Source: Phytopseudomonas straminea
GTDB taxonomy: Bacteria > Pseudomonadota > Gammaproteobacteria > Pseudomonadales > Pseudomonadaceae
Assembly: GCF_900112645.1 (NCBI RefSeq)
Contig: NZ_FOMO01000001.1
Span: forward strand, 862,043 to 926,042
Length of the DNA stretch: 64,000 bases
Direction of reading: 5' to 3'
The stretch's first letter is position 1; every line of letters begins with the position of its first letter. Both the position numbers and the translations under genes were made by a program. The notes under the pieces are model-generated. The model was not told the origin of the DNA. It searched no databases and worked only from the letters and a program-made list of their open reading frames with translations. This document shows, piece after piece, positions 47,001 to 54,162 of this stretch.

Positions 47001-47754
47001 GCTGCAGGACGGCGGGCTGGACGAACACCAGGCACGGCGCCAGGCTGGCTGGCGGATTTTCGGCTCCAAGCCGGGTGCCTATGGGGCCGGCGTGCAGAAC
47101 GCCATCGAAGAGCGCCTGTGGGAAAGCCGTGCGGATCTTGCCGAGGTGTACCTGAACTGGGGCGGATATGCCTACGGCAAGGGCGTCGAGGGCGCACCGG
47201 CTCGCGAGCAGTTCGCCGAGCGCCTGGAGCGCATGCAGGCGGTGCTGCACAACCAGGACAACCGCGAGCACGACATCCTCGATTCCAATGATTACTACCA
47301 GTTCCAGGGCGGCATGCTGGCGGCGGTGGAAACCTTGCGCGGTGGCAAGGCGGCCAGCTACTTCGGCGACAACAGCCAGCCTGACACGCCACGCATCCGT
47401 ACCCTCAAGCAGGAACTGGCCCGCGTGGTACGCGCCCGTGCGGCCAACCCGAAGTGGATCGAGGGCATGAAACGCCATGGCTACAAGGGCGCCTTCGAAC
47501 TGGCCGCGACCATCGACTACCTGTTCGCCTTCGACGCCACCAGCGAGCTGGTCGACGACCACCAGTACGCCCTGCTCACCGACGCCTACCTGATGGACAG
47601 AGACACCCGCGACTTCATCCAGCAGCACAACCCCGGCGCCCTGCAGGACATTATCGAACGCCTGCTCGAAGCCCAGCAGCGCGGCCTTTGGCAGGAGCCA
47701 GGCAAGTACCGCGAGGCCCTGGAAAACCTGCTGCTCGATAGCGAAGAAAGCTGA
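44026..47754 (+). CDS. cobN: Aerobic cobaltochelatase subunit CobN
   Basis: Large subunit of the ATP-dependent cobaltochelatase that inserts cobalt into hydrogenobyrinate a,c-diamide; 1242 residues, the normal size. Conserved segments include [20 protein letters not shown] near residue 84, [20 protein letters not shown] near residue 546, and [20 protein letters not shown] near 585. It follows cobW by 12 bases with a weak ribosome site. CobS and CobT are absent; instead a ChlI-like ATPase and a VWA protein lie 5 kb downstream and probably act as its AAA+ partners, as proposed for other pseudomonads. Confidence 0.96.
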   Translation: [1242 protein letters not shown]

Positions 47755-47762
47755 CAACGCTC

Positions 47763-47823
47763 GTAGCCTGGCGTTGAGCGCAGCGATACCCAGGGCGATC
47801 TTCTGGGTGTCGCTGCGCTCAAC
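47763..47823. repeat. GTAGCC-family hairpin repeat, copy A
   Basis: Starts GTAGCCTGGCGTTGAGCG. The 21-base arms 47773-47793 and 47803-47823 pair with only one G.U position, around a nine-base loop. It begins 8 bases after the cobN stop. The same sequence family appears at 49701-49772 and 62958-62990. Confidence 0.8.
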
Positions 47824-47841
47824 CGATTTGGTTTGCAGTCT

Positions 47842-47891
47842 GTAGGATGGGTGAAAACCCATCAATTGCCGATGGGTTGCACCCATCCTAC
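47842..47891. repeat. GTAGGATGGGTG palindromic hairpin
   Basis: GTAGGATGGGTG (47842-47853) pairs with CACCCATCCTAC (47880-47891), and the inner AACCCATC pairs with GATGGGTT around an AATTGCC loop. It is a nearly continuous 50-base hairpin without a T tract. The remaining gap to the next gene (47892-48073) shows no further feature that I recognise. Confidence 0.8.
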
Positions 47892-48073
47892 TGCCTGCAG
47901 TTAGCCCATTAGTTTGCCGGGTTGCCCTCAGCCTGACCCAGGTTTACCCTGGCCGCTCATTCCCCGCCGGAGTTTCGTCCAATGCGCCAGTAATGCCGTC
48001 GTGTACGCACGACCTGTGATCGTCCGCCGTGGCCTTGTGCCGCGCGTTTTCACGGCATTGCCTGGAGTCATTC

Positions 48074-49684
48074 ATGACGAACTCGCCTGTTATCGCGCTC
48101 GAGCGCGTGTCCTTTCATTTCCCCGATGGCCAGCCATTGTTCGATGAGCTGAGCGAAACCTTCGATGCCCGCCACACCGGCCTGGTGGGGCGCAACGGTG
48201 CCGGCAAGAGCGTGCTCGGCCGGCTGCTCGCTGGGCTCTTGCCGCCAAGCGCCGGGCGCATCGTGCGGCAGGCTCGGGTTGCCTATCTGCCCCAGACTAT
48301 CGACGTGGACGACACCACCCGCGTCGTCGACCTGATGGGCTTCGCGGCACCTTACGATGCGCTGTGTCGAGTGGCCGACGGGCGCATGGGGGAGAACGAT
48401 ATCGAGCTGCTCGACGGCCGCTGGGACATCGCCGAGCGCTTGCATCTGGCGCTGCAGGACGACGGCTTGGCGCATCTCGCGCTGCATGGCCCGGCCGCCC
48501 AGCTCAGCGGTGGTGAGCGTAGGCGGGTGGCACTGCTCGGCGCGTTTCTGGGCGATGCCGACCTGTTGATTCTCGATGAACCCAGCAACCACTTGGATCG
48601 GGCCAGCCGGCTGCGCCTCTATCGGCGCCTGCAGCAGTGGCCGGGTGGGCTGGTGGTGATCAGCCATGATCGCGAACTGCTGGAGGGCATGCAGCGCATC
48701 GTCGAACTTTCGCCTTTAGGGTTGCGCGCGTATGGCGGCAACTATGGTTTTTACCGCGAGGCGCGACAGCGCGATGAGCAAGCCGCCCAGCAGGCCCTGG
48801 CGCATGCCCGTAGCGAACGCAAACGCGGCGAGCGTGAACTGCAGGCCCAGCAGCAACGCCAGCAGCGCCGCATCGCCAGCGCAAGCCGAGATGCACGGCA
48901 TGCCAATCAGGCGCAGATTCTGCTGGATCGCCAGAAGGGCCGCAGCGAGGCCAGCGCCGGCCGGTTGCAGCAGCGCCTGCAAGCGGTCAGCCGCGACCTC
49001 GACGACGCCGTGCGCGATGCGGCGCAGCGGGTGCACGAAGGCCACGCCATCCAGCTGCACGGCAAGGCTGGCGGCCTGGCCGAGGGCAGGCGGGTGCTCA
49101 GCCTGCGGGGCGTGCGGGCGCCCTATTCAGGGGCCGCCTTGCCGGACATCGAGATGTTCGGCCCGCGACGGCTGGCCATCAGCGGGCCTAACGGTTGTGG
49201 CAAGTCGAGCCTGCTGGCGATGCTTGCCGGGCGGCTGGCCGCCGTTGCCGGCGAGTGTCGGGTCGAGGTGCCGCTGGCCTATCTGGATCAGCAGCTTTCC
49301 TGCCTGCCGGGCAATGAAACGGCGCTGGATCACCTGCGTCGCTGCAGCCCTGGGCTGCCCGAGGCACTGGCCCGTACGCGACTGGTTCACCTGGGGCTCG
49401 ATGCCCTGCGTGCCGTGCTGCCGTGCCGCCAGCTCAGCGGCGGTGAGCGCCTCAAGCTGGCGCTTGCCGGGGTGATAGACGGGGAATCGGCAGCGCCCCT
49501 GCTGCTGCTCGACGAGCCCGACAACCATATCGACCTCGACTCGCTGTTGGCCGTCGAGGCCATGCTGCGCGACTACCGCGGGGCGCTGATTTTGGTCTCC
49601 CACGACGCCGCGTTCATCGAGGCATTGGCCATCACCGATCGCCTGCAGTGGACGGCCCAGGGCTGGCAGTACGAGCGGGCATGA
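48074..49684 (+). CDS. ABC-F family ATPase
   Basis: A soluble protein of 536 residues with two ABC nucleotide-binding domains and no membrane helices. Domain 1 has GRNGAGKSVLGRLLAG near residue 39, LSGGERRRVALL and LILDEPSNHLDRAS. A charged Arg/Gln-rich linker (about 235-310) follows; then domain 2 has SGPNGCGKSSLLAML, LSGGERLKLALA and LLLLDEPDNHIDLDS. ABC-F proteins commonly act on ribosomes; the specific role here is unknown. The open frame extends to 48029, but ATG 48074 has GGAG seven bases upstream. It sits between cobN and aroF with no obvious cobalamin link. Confidence 0.9.
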   Translation: MTNSPVIALERVSFHFPDGQPLFDELSETFDARHTGLVGRNGAGKSVLGRLLAGLLPPSAGRIVRQARVAYLPQTIDVDDTTRVVDLMGFAAPYDALCRVADGRMGENDIELLDGRWDIAERLHLALQDDGLAHLALHGPAAQLSGGERRRVALLGAFLGDADLLILDEPSNHLDRASRLRLYRRLQQWPGGLVVISHDRELLEGMQRIVELSPLGLRAYGGNYGFYREARQRDEQAAQQALAHARSERKRGERELQAQQQRQQRRIASASRDARHANQAQILLDRQKGRSEASAGRLQQRLQAVSRDLDDAVRDAAQRVHEGHAIQLHGKAGGLAEGRRVLSLRGVRAPYSGAALPDIEMFGPRRLAISGPNGCGKSSLLAMLAGRLAAVAGECRVEVPLAYLDQQLSCLPGNETALDHLRRCSPGLPEALARTRLVHLGLDALRAVLPCRQLSGGERLKLALAGVIDGESAAPLLLLDEPDNHIDLDSLLAVEAMLRDYRGALILVSHDAAFIEALAITDRLQWTAQGWQYERA

Positions 49685-49700
49685 TCCGTAAATCCACGTG

Positions 49701-49772
49701 GTAGCCCGTGGTCGAGCGCAGCGATACACGGGAAAGCTGTCCTGGGTATCGCCACGCCCAACGCCAGGCTAC
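49701..49772. repeat. GTAGCC-family hairpin repeat, copy B
   Basis: Begins GTAGCCCGTGGTCGAGCGCA and ends GGCTAC at 49772. Reverse-complemented, its right side reads GTAGCCTGGCGTTGGGCG, the same family as copy A. It fills the gap between two convergent stops (ABC-F and aroF) and may work as a bidirectional transcript end. Confidence 0.75.
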
Positions 49773-49776
49773 GAGG

Positions 49777-50865
49777 TCAGACCAGGTGACGCATGCGGAT
49801 GGCAGCGTCCACCAGCATGCGTTCGGTGCCGGCCCAACCCAGACAGCCGTCGGTGATCGACACGCCGTAGCGTAGCTCGCCGCCCAGGCTCTGGGCGCCG
49901 TCGAACAGGTGGCTTTCGATCATCACCGCGCGCAGCGAGCCATCGCCGGCCAGGCGCTGGTCGAGCACGTCGCTGAGTACCTCGGGCTGGCGCAGCGGGT
50001 TCTTGCCGCTGTTGGCATGGCTGCAGTCGACCATGATCCGTGGCGCGATGCCCTGACGCTCCAGCTCGGCCCGCGCGGTGGCGACGCTGGCGGCGTCGTA
50101 GTTCGGCGCGCCATGGCCGCCGCGCAGCACCAGGTGGGTGTCCGGGTTGCCGTGGGTTTGCACCAGCGCCGGGCGACCCTGCGGATCGACGCCGAAGTGC
50201 TGGTGCGCATGGGCCGCCGAGCGCATGGCGTCGCAGGCGATGCCGAGGCTGCCGTCAGTGCCGTTCTTGAAGCCCACCGGCATCTCCAGGCCGCTGACCA
50301 GCTCGCGATGCACCTGGGATTCGCTGGTGCGTGCGCCGATGGCCGCCCAGCCGAGCAGGTCGTCGAAGTAGCCAGCCACCAGCGGCTGGAGGATCTCGCT
50401 GGCCAATGGCAGGCCCAGCTCCAGCAACTTGAGCATCAATTTTCGCGAACGACGCAGGCCTTCGGCCATGTCGCCACTGCCATCCAGTGCCGGATCGTAG
50501 ACCAGGCCTTTCCAGCCCACCGTGGTGCGCGGCTTCTCGACGTAGGCGCGCATCACCAGCAGCAGGCGATCGCCCACACGCTGGCTCAGTGCGGCCAAGC
50601 GCTCGGCGTACTCGAGTACGGCGGCATCGTCGTGCAGGGAGCAAGGGCCGACCACCACCAGCAGGCGCGGGTCATGGCCATCGAGAATGGCGCGGATCGA
50701 CTGGCGTTGCTGCTGCACCTGGCGGGCGAGGGCGGTCGAGAGTGGCAGCTCTTCGCGCAATTGGGCGGCGGTAGGCAGAGGCGAGGTGTGGCGACGGCTC
50801 GGGGCGGCGACCAGATGCAGGTCGGCGGCTTTGGCGGTGGAGCGGGAATTGACGGCTACGGACAT
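49777..50865 (-). CDS. aroF: 3-deoxy-7-phosphoheptulonate (DAHP) synthase, class I
   Basis: Condenses phosphoenolpyruvate and erythrose-4-phosphate, the first step of the shikimate path to Tyr, Phe and Trp. It has 362 residues of the AroFGH type. Metal and active-site segments: VVVGPCSLHDDAA near residue 70 (Cys), GARTSESQVHRELVSGLEMP, VGFKNGTDGS, VDCSHANSGKNP (His), IESHLFDG (Glu) and SITDGCLGW (Asp). The symbol denotes the family; which amino acid inhibits the enzyme cannot be read from sequence. ATG 50865 has GAGGAAATCACC upstream. Two short Tyr/Phe/Trp-rich ORFs and a terminator lie before it, indicating attenuation. It is related in place to the DAHP synthase of the P. aeruginosa cob region. 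Confidence 0.95.
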   Translation of the reverse strand: MSVAVNSRSTAKAADLHLVAAPSRRHTSPLPTAAQLREELPLSTALARQVQQQRQSIRAILDGHDPRLLVVVGPCSLHDDAAVLEYAERLAALSQRVGDRLLLVMRAYVEKPRTTVGWKGLVYDPALDGSGDMAEGLRRSRKLMLKLLELGLPLASEILQPLVAGYFDDLLGWAAIGARTSESQVHRELVSGLEMPVGFKNGTDGSLGIACDAMRSAAHAHQHFGVDPQGRPALVQTHGNPDTHLVLRGGHGAPNYDAASVATARAELERQGIAPRIMVDCSHANSGKNPLRQPEVLSDVLDQRLAGDGSLRAVMIESHLFDGAQSLGGELRYGVSITDGCLGWAGTERMLVDAAIRMRHLV

Positions 50866-50908
50866 GGTGATTTCCTCGGCCGGCGCGGACGTTACCGCGC
50901 GCGGCGCA

Positions 50909-51013
50909 CTATCGGGCTCGATGGGATGTTCGATTGAGTGGTTGAGCGGCGTGAGCGCCGGTAAATCGCCAGCTGTAGCGGTAATAGGTCTGGTAGGTGG
51001 CGTATGCAGTCAT
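50909..51013 (-). CDS. Second aromatic-rich leader peptide (34 residues)
   Basis: Too short for routine gene finding. It reads MTAYATYQTYYRYSWRF at the start, with five Tyr, one Trp and one Phe in 17 codons, then a tail rich in Ala, His and Arg to a TAG stop. GAGG lies eight bases before the ATG. The initiation site GAGGATTTCACCATG differs from that of aroF (GAGGAAATCACCATG) at only a few bases. It lies 43 bases upstream of aroF and downstream of the leader terminator, so it is present only on read-through transcripts. It probably reports tRNA-Tyr charging or couples translation to aroF; this is inference. Confidence 0.7.
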   Translation of the reverse strand: MTAYATYQTYYRYSWRFTGAHAAQPLNRTSHRAR

Positions 51014-51046
51014 GGTGAAATCCTCTGTGAACGATCGATGTGCCGG

Positions 51047-51085
51047 AAAAACAAAACCCCCGGTCGGGAGGCCGACCGGGGGTTT
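51047..51085 (-). terminator. Intrinsic terminator (attenuator) in the aroF leader
   Basis: CCCCCGGTCGG (51057-51067) pairs with CCGACCGGGGG (51072-51082) around GAGG. On the minus strand the stem is followed by TTTTGTTTTT. It lies 50 bases after the stop of the first leader peptide and before the second leader. Upstream, GCGCCTG and CAGGCGC (51122-51128 with 51137-51143) can form a 7-bp hairpin spanning the leader stop codon. Confidence 0.93.
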
Positions 51086-51135
51086 CGAGAAACTGTCTGG
51101 TGGCGACCCTGAGTTGCTAGGGCGCCTGTGGGGTA

Positions 51136-51267
51136 TCAGGCGCGCCTGTGGCTAAACCAATACCCATAAAAATACGAGGCCGCCGCGACCACAGATGCCT
51201 GGGCACGCGCGATCACGATGCAGGCTGCATCGAGGCGAGTGGCGTTCAGAATCGGGGATGTGGACAT
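51136..51267 (-). CDS. Aromatic attenuation leader peptide (43 residues) of aroF
   Basis: An ORF MSTSPILNATRLDAACIVIA... of 43 codons with GGAG six bases before ATG 51267. Its end carries SYFYGYWFSHRRA: three Tyr, two Phe and one Trp among seven consecutive codons (32-38), five codons before the TGA stop. An intrinsic terminator follows 50 bases on and the DAHP synthase gene after that. This is the classical layout of transcription attenuation by ribosome stalling at scarce aromatic aminoacyl-tRNAs. All three aromatic amino acids are represented, matching the common-pathway enzyme. It begins 28 bases after the Nudix stop, so a promoter within that gene or read-through is needed. Confidence 0.82.
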   Translation of the reverse strand: MSTSPILNATRLDAACIVIARAQASVVAAASYFYGYWFSHRRA

Positions 51268-51294
51268 GTGCGGCTCCGTTGAATGGGCTCGACG

Positions 51295-51723
51295 TTAATT
51301 CATCGTGGTGGTCGATTGCAAGCGCCGTTCGTTGAGCGCGCACGCTGCCTTGCGCGTCGCCACGGTCAGCGGCTCTGGCAGGCCATCGAGGGCGAACCAG
51401 CCGATATCGCTGTGTTTCTCGGGCTCGACGTTGCGCACTTCGCCGTCGAAGGTATCGGCCAGGTAGACCGGTGCCAGCCAGTGTTCGCCGCGCTGCGCGT
51501 CGATCTGATCGACCACGCAGAGCAGGCTCAGCGACGTCAGGCGGATGGCCAGCTCTTCCTCGATTTCGCGGCGCACCGCCTGCTCGACCGGCTCCAGCCA
51601 GTCCACCTTGCCGCCGGGCAGCCCCCAGCAGCCGGCTTCCGGCTCACGCAGGCGGCGTACCAGCAGCAGACGGCCGTCCTGCATGATGGCGGCGCCGCAG
51701 CCCAGTCGTGGTTGAGCGTTCAT
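51295..51723 (-). CDS. Nudix hydrolase
   Basis: A 142-residue Nudix pyrophosphohydrolase acting on a nucleoside-diphosphate-linked substrate that cannot be named. The Nudix box is GGKVDWLEPVEQAVRREIEE with the E-E pair continuing EL (about residues 41-62), metal-binding Glu residues in place; the usual Gly near the end of the box is Ala. The frame opens at 51747, but ATG 51723 has AAGGAG seven bases upstream. The start shares one base with the stop of the LOG-family gene (TGATG), so the two are coupled. aroF and its leader follow. Confidence 0.9.
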   Translation of the reverse strand: MNAQPRLGCGAAIMQDGRLLLVRRLREPEAGCWGLPGGKVDWLEPVEQAVRREIEEELAIRLTSLSLLCVVDQIDAQRGEHWLAPVYLADTFDGEVRNVEPEKHSDIGWFALDGLPEPLTVATRKAACALNERRLQSTTTMN

Positions 51724-52301
51724 CAGGTCTCCTTGCGACCGATCCACTTGCCCACCTGCGGCGCTTCATAGCCATCGATCGCCGCCAGCAGCGCGTCAAT
51801 ATCCTGTTCGACGATCAGCATCTCGCGGTGCGGCGCCTTGACGAAGGCTTCGTCGACCATGTGATCGAGAAATGCCGCGAGGCGGTCGTAGTAACCGTTG
51901 ATATTGAGCAGCGAGCAGGGCTTCTGGTGATGGCCCAGTTGCGCCCAGGTCCATACCTCGAAGAGCTCTTCCAGGGTGCCGACACCGCCGGGCAGGGCGA
52001 TGAAGCCATCCGACAGTTCGGCCATCAGCGCCTTGCGTTGGTGCATGGAGTCGACGATGCGCAGGTCGTCGAGGCCGGTGTGGGCGACTTCCTTCTCCCA
52101 CAGCGAACGCGGGATCACCCCGATCACTTCGCCACCGGCTTCGAGCGCGGCGTTGGCCACGGCGCCCATCAGGCCGACGGACGCGCCGCCGTACACCAGG
52201 CCGATGCCGGCCTCGGCGAGGGTTTTGCCGAGGCGCGTGGCGGCCTCGAGGTAAACGGGATTGGAGCCCGCGTTGGAGCCACAGAAAATGCACAGGCGCA
52301 T
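51723..52301 (-). CDS. LOG-family cytokinin riboside 5'-monophosphate phosphoribohydrolase (TIGR00730)
   Basis: A Rossmann-fold nucleotide hydrolase of 192 residues that cleaves the N-glycosidic bond of nucleoside 5'-monophosphates such as AMP. The family motif [20 protein letters not shown] is near residue 103, with catalytic Glu, and [19 protein letters not shown] precedes it. The N-terminus [20 protein letters not shown] is typical; ATG 52301 has AGGGAG upstream. The long frame before it is not coding. First gene of a minus-strand unit with the Nudix gene; both act on nucleotide-like compounds, which suggests a clean-up role. Confidence 0.9.
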   Translation of the reverse strand: MRLCIFCGSNAGSNPVYLEAATRLGKTLAEAGIGLVYGGASVGLMGAVANAALEAGGEVIGVIPRSLWEKEVAHTGLDDLRIVDSMHQRKALMAELSDGFIALPGGVGTLEELFEVWTWAQLGHHQKPCSLLNINGYYDRLAAFLDHMVDEAFVKAPHREMLIVEQDIDALLAAIDGYEAPQVGKWIGRKET

Positions 52302-52413
52302 CGAAATCTCCCTGATGGTTCGGCATGCCAAACCAGCGACCTTAGCAGACGAGCGGGGCTGCGCACGACCGCTCGCTGCTACAATGCCGCCTTTGCCCAG
52401 CCCGGATCGCCCC

Positions 52414-53421
52414 ATGACCGACACCGTCCATTTCCCCCTCGCCGCCGTGGTCGGCGCCGACTCCCTGAAATTGGCGCTGTGCCTGGTGGCGGTGGATCCG
52501 GCCATCGGCGGCGTGCTGATCGAAGGCCCGCGGGGCATGGCCAAGTCGACCCTGGCCCGTGGCCTGGCAGCGCTGTTGGAAAGCGGCGTGTTCGTCACCC
52601 TGCCGCTGGGCGCCAGCGAAGAGCGCATCGTCGGCACCCTCGACCTGGACGCGGCCCTGGGCGAAGGCCGCGCGCAGTTCTCGCCTGGCCTGCTGAGCAA
52701 GGCCGACTGCGGCGTGCTGTATGTCGATGAGGTCAACCTGTTGCCCGATCATCTGGTCGACTTGCTGCTCGATGCGGCGGCCAGCGGCGTCAACCACGTC
52801 GAGCGCGACGGCATTTCCCACCGCCACGCTGCGCGCTTCGTCCTGATCGGCACCATGAACGCCGAAGAAGGCGAGCTGCGCCCGCAACTGCTCGACCGCT
52901 TCGGCCTCAACCTGGCCCTGGATGGCCAGCCGCAGCCGGGGGCGCGCGCCGAGATCGTCCGCCGTCGCCTGGCCTTCGATGCCGACCCCCAGGCGTTCGT
53001 TGCCAGGTGGGCCGAGCAGCAGCAGGCCCTGGCCGCGCGCTGTGGGCAGGCGCGCGCGCGCGTGACGGGCATCGCCCTCGATGACAGGGCGCTCGACGCC
53101 ATCACCCAGCGCTGCTTCGCCGCTGGCGTCGATGGCCTGCGTGCCGACCTGGTCTGGCTGCGCGCCGCCCGTGCCCATGCCGCCTGGCGCGGCGCCGATG
53201 CCATCAGCGAGGAGGATATCGAGGCCGTGGCCGACTTCGTGCTGCGCCACCGTCGTCGCCACGCGCCGCCGCAACAGCAGGCGCAACCGCCAGCCAGCCC
53301 GCCGCCCCAGGCGCCGAGCGAACAACCCGCTGCAGGCGAAGGGCAGTGGGGCGAGCTGCCTGCGCAGGCGCAACGCACCGGCGAGCGCCGCGAGCCGCCG
53401 CGCTGGGCAAAAAAGCCCTAG
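52414..53421 (+). CDS. chlI: Magnesium-chelatase-like AAA+ ATPase (ChlI/BchI type)
   Basis: A 335-residue AAA+ ATPase. Walker A is an unusual [19 protein letters not shown] near residue 37, Walker B is [20 protein letters not shown] near 105, and sensor region [20 protein letters not shown] is near 148. The C-terminal tail (about 285-335) is Pro/Gln-rich and low in complexity. In bacteria without bacteriochlorophyll, such ChlI proteins are thought to serve CobN as the CobS-like motor. ATG 52414 gives the family start. The 3' end overlaps the VWA gene by 76 bases. Its role in cobalt insertion is inferred from the linked cobN. Confidence 0.88.
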   Translation: MTDTVHFPLAAVVGADSLKLALCLVAVDPAIGGVLIEGPRGMAKSTLARGLAALLESGVFVTLPLGASEERIVGTLDLDAALGEGRAQFSPGLLSKADCGVLYVDEVNLLPDHLVDLLLDAAASGVNHVERDGISHRHAARFVLIGTMNAEEGELRPQLLDRFGLNLALDGQPQPGARAEIVRRRLAFDADPQAFVARWAEQQQALAARCGQARARVTGIALDDRALDAITQRCFAAGVDGLRADLVWLRAARAHAAWRGADAISEEDIEAVADFVLRHRRRHAPPQQQAQPPASPPPQAPSEQPAAGEGQWGELPAQAQRTGERREPPRWAKKP

Positions 53422-54095
53422 GCATTCCCCCGCGCGCCAAGGCGGGGACGGATGCCAGACCGACACCAGGCAAACAGGCAGGCGGGCGCAGCGGTGCCAA
53501 GCGGCGCGGCGACAGCGGTACCATCGACTGGCTCGCCACCTTGCTGCAAGGCAAGCCCAGGCGTCGTGCCGACCTGCAACACCGCCCGCGCAGCACCGCC
53601 CCTACACAGCTGTGGCTGATCGTCGTCGATGCCTCGGCCTCGACCCGCCGCCACGGCGCCCTGAGCAAGGCCAAGGGCCTGCTCGCCGAGCTGTTCGAGC
53701 GGGCCTACCGGGAGCGTGCCCGTATCGCCGTGCTCGACGCCCACGGCACGCAGCCGCAATGGCACTGGCAGGGCCAGAAAGCCTCTTGTGCCCTGCAAGG
53801 CTGGTTGAGTGAACTCGGCGCAGGCGGTGGCAGCCCGCTGATCCCGGCCCTGCAGCAGGCCCACGACTGGCTGCAGCGCCGCCAACGCCTCAAGCCGGGC
53901 GAGGCGCAACGACTGCTGGTGGTCACCGACGGGCGTTTGCGCGAATGGCCGGCGCTGGCGCCCAGCCCATGCCCGGCCACTCTGGTGGATATCGAGTGCG
54001 CGCCGATCCGTCTGGGGCGCGCCGCGCAACTGGCGGGTGAGCTGGGTGCGGACTACTGCCATATCGAGTCGCTGCCCCAGCTGCCCCGGCTCTGA
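53346..54095 (+). CDS. VWA-domain protein (ChlD/CobT-like chelatase subunit)
   Basis: A 249-residue protein whose C-terminal two thirds are a von Willebrand A domain with a metal-ion-dependent adhesion site: [20 protein letters not shown] (DxSxS) near residue 89, [10 protein letters not shown] (Thr replaced by Ser) near 160 and [14 protein letters not shown] near 190. The first 75 residues are basic and low in complexity. The only in-frame start before the domain is GTG 53346, within chlI, so the start is uncertain. It corresponds to the C-terminal half of ChlD without the AAA part. With ChlI and CobN it could make a three-part cobaltochelatase. Confidence 0.82.
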   Translation: MGRAACAGATHRRAPRAAALGKKALGIPPRAKAGTDARPTPGKQAGGRSGAKRRGDSGTIDWLATLLQGKPRRRADLQHRPRSTAPTQLWLIVVDASASTRRHGALSKAKGLLAELFERAYRERARIAVLDAHGTQPQWHWQGQKASCALQGWLSELGAGGGSPLIPALQQAHDWLQRRQRLKPGEAQRLLVVTDGRLREWPALAPSPCPATLVDIECAPIRLGRAAQLAGELGADYCHIESLPQLPRL

Positions 54096-54162
54096 GCGTT
54101 TCCTTGGCCACCTGGTGTTGCCGTAGACTGGCGCGCCAACTCCGCAACAAGGCCAACCCTCG

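Noticed and set aside
49685..49776. Intrinsic terminator between the ABC-F gene and aroF
   Set aside because: The hairpin there belongs to the GTAGCC repeat and lacks a T tract, so I list it as a repeat only.
51152..51343. 63-codon minus-strand frame across the aroF leader region
   Set aside because: It overlaps the better-supported leader 1 in another frame, runs into the Nudix gene and has no aromatic codon cluster or ribosome site.
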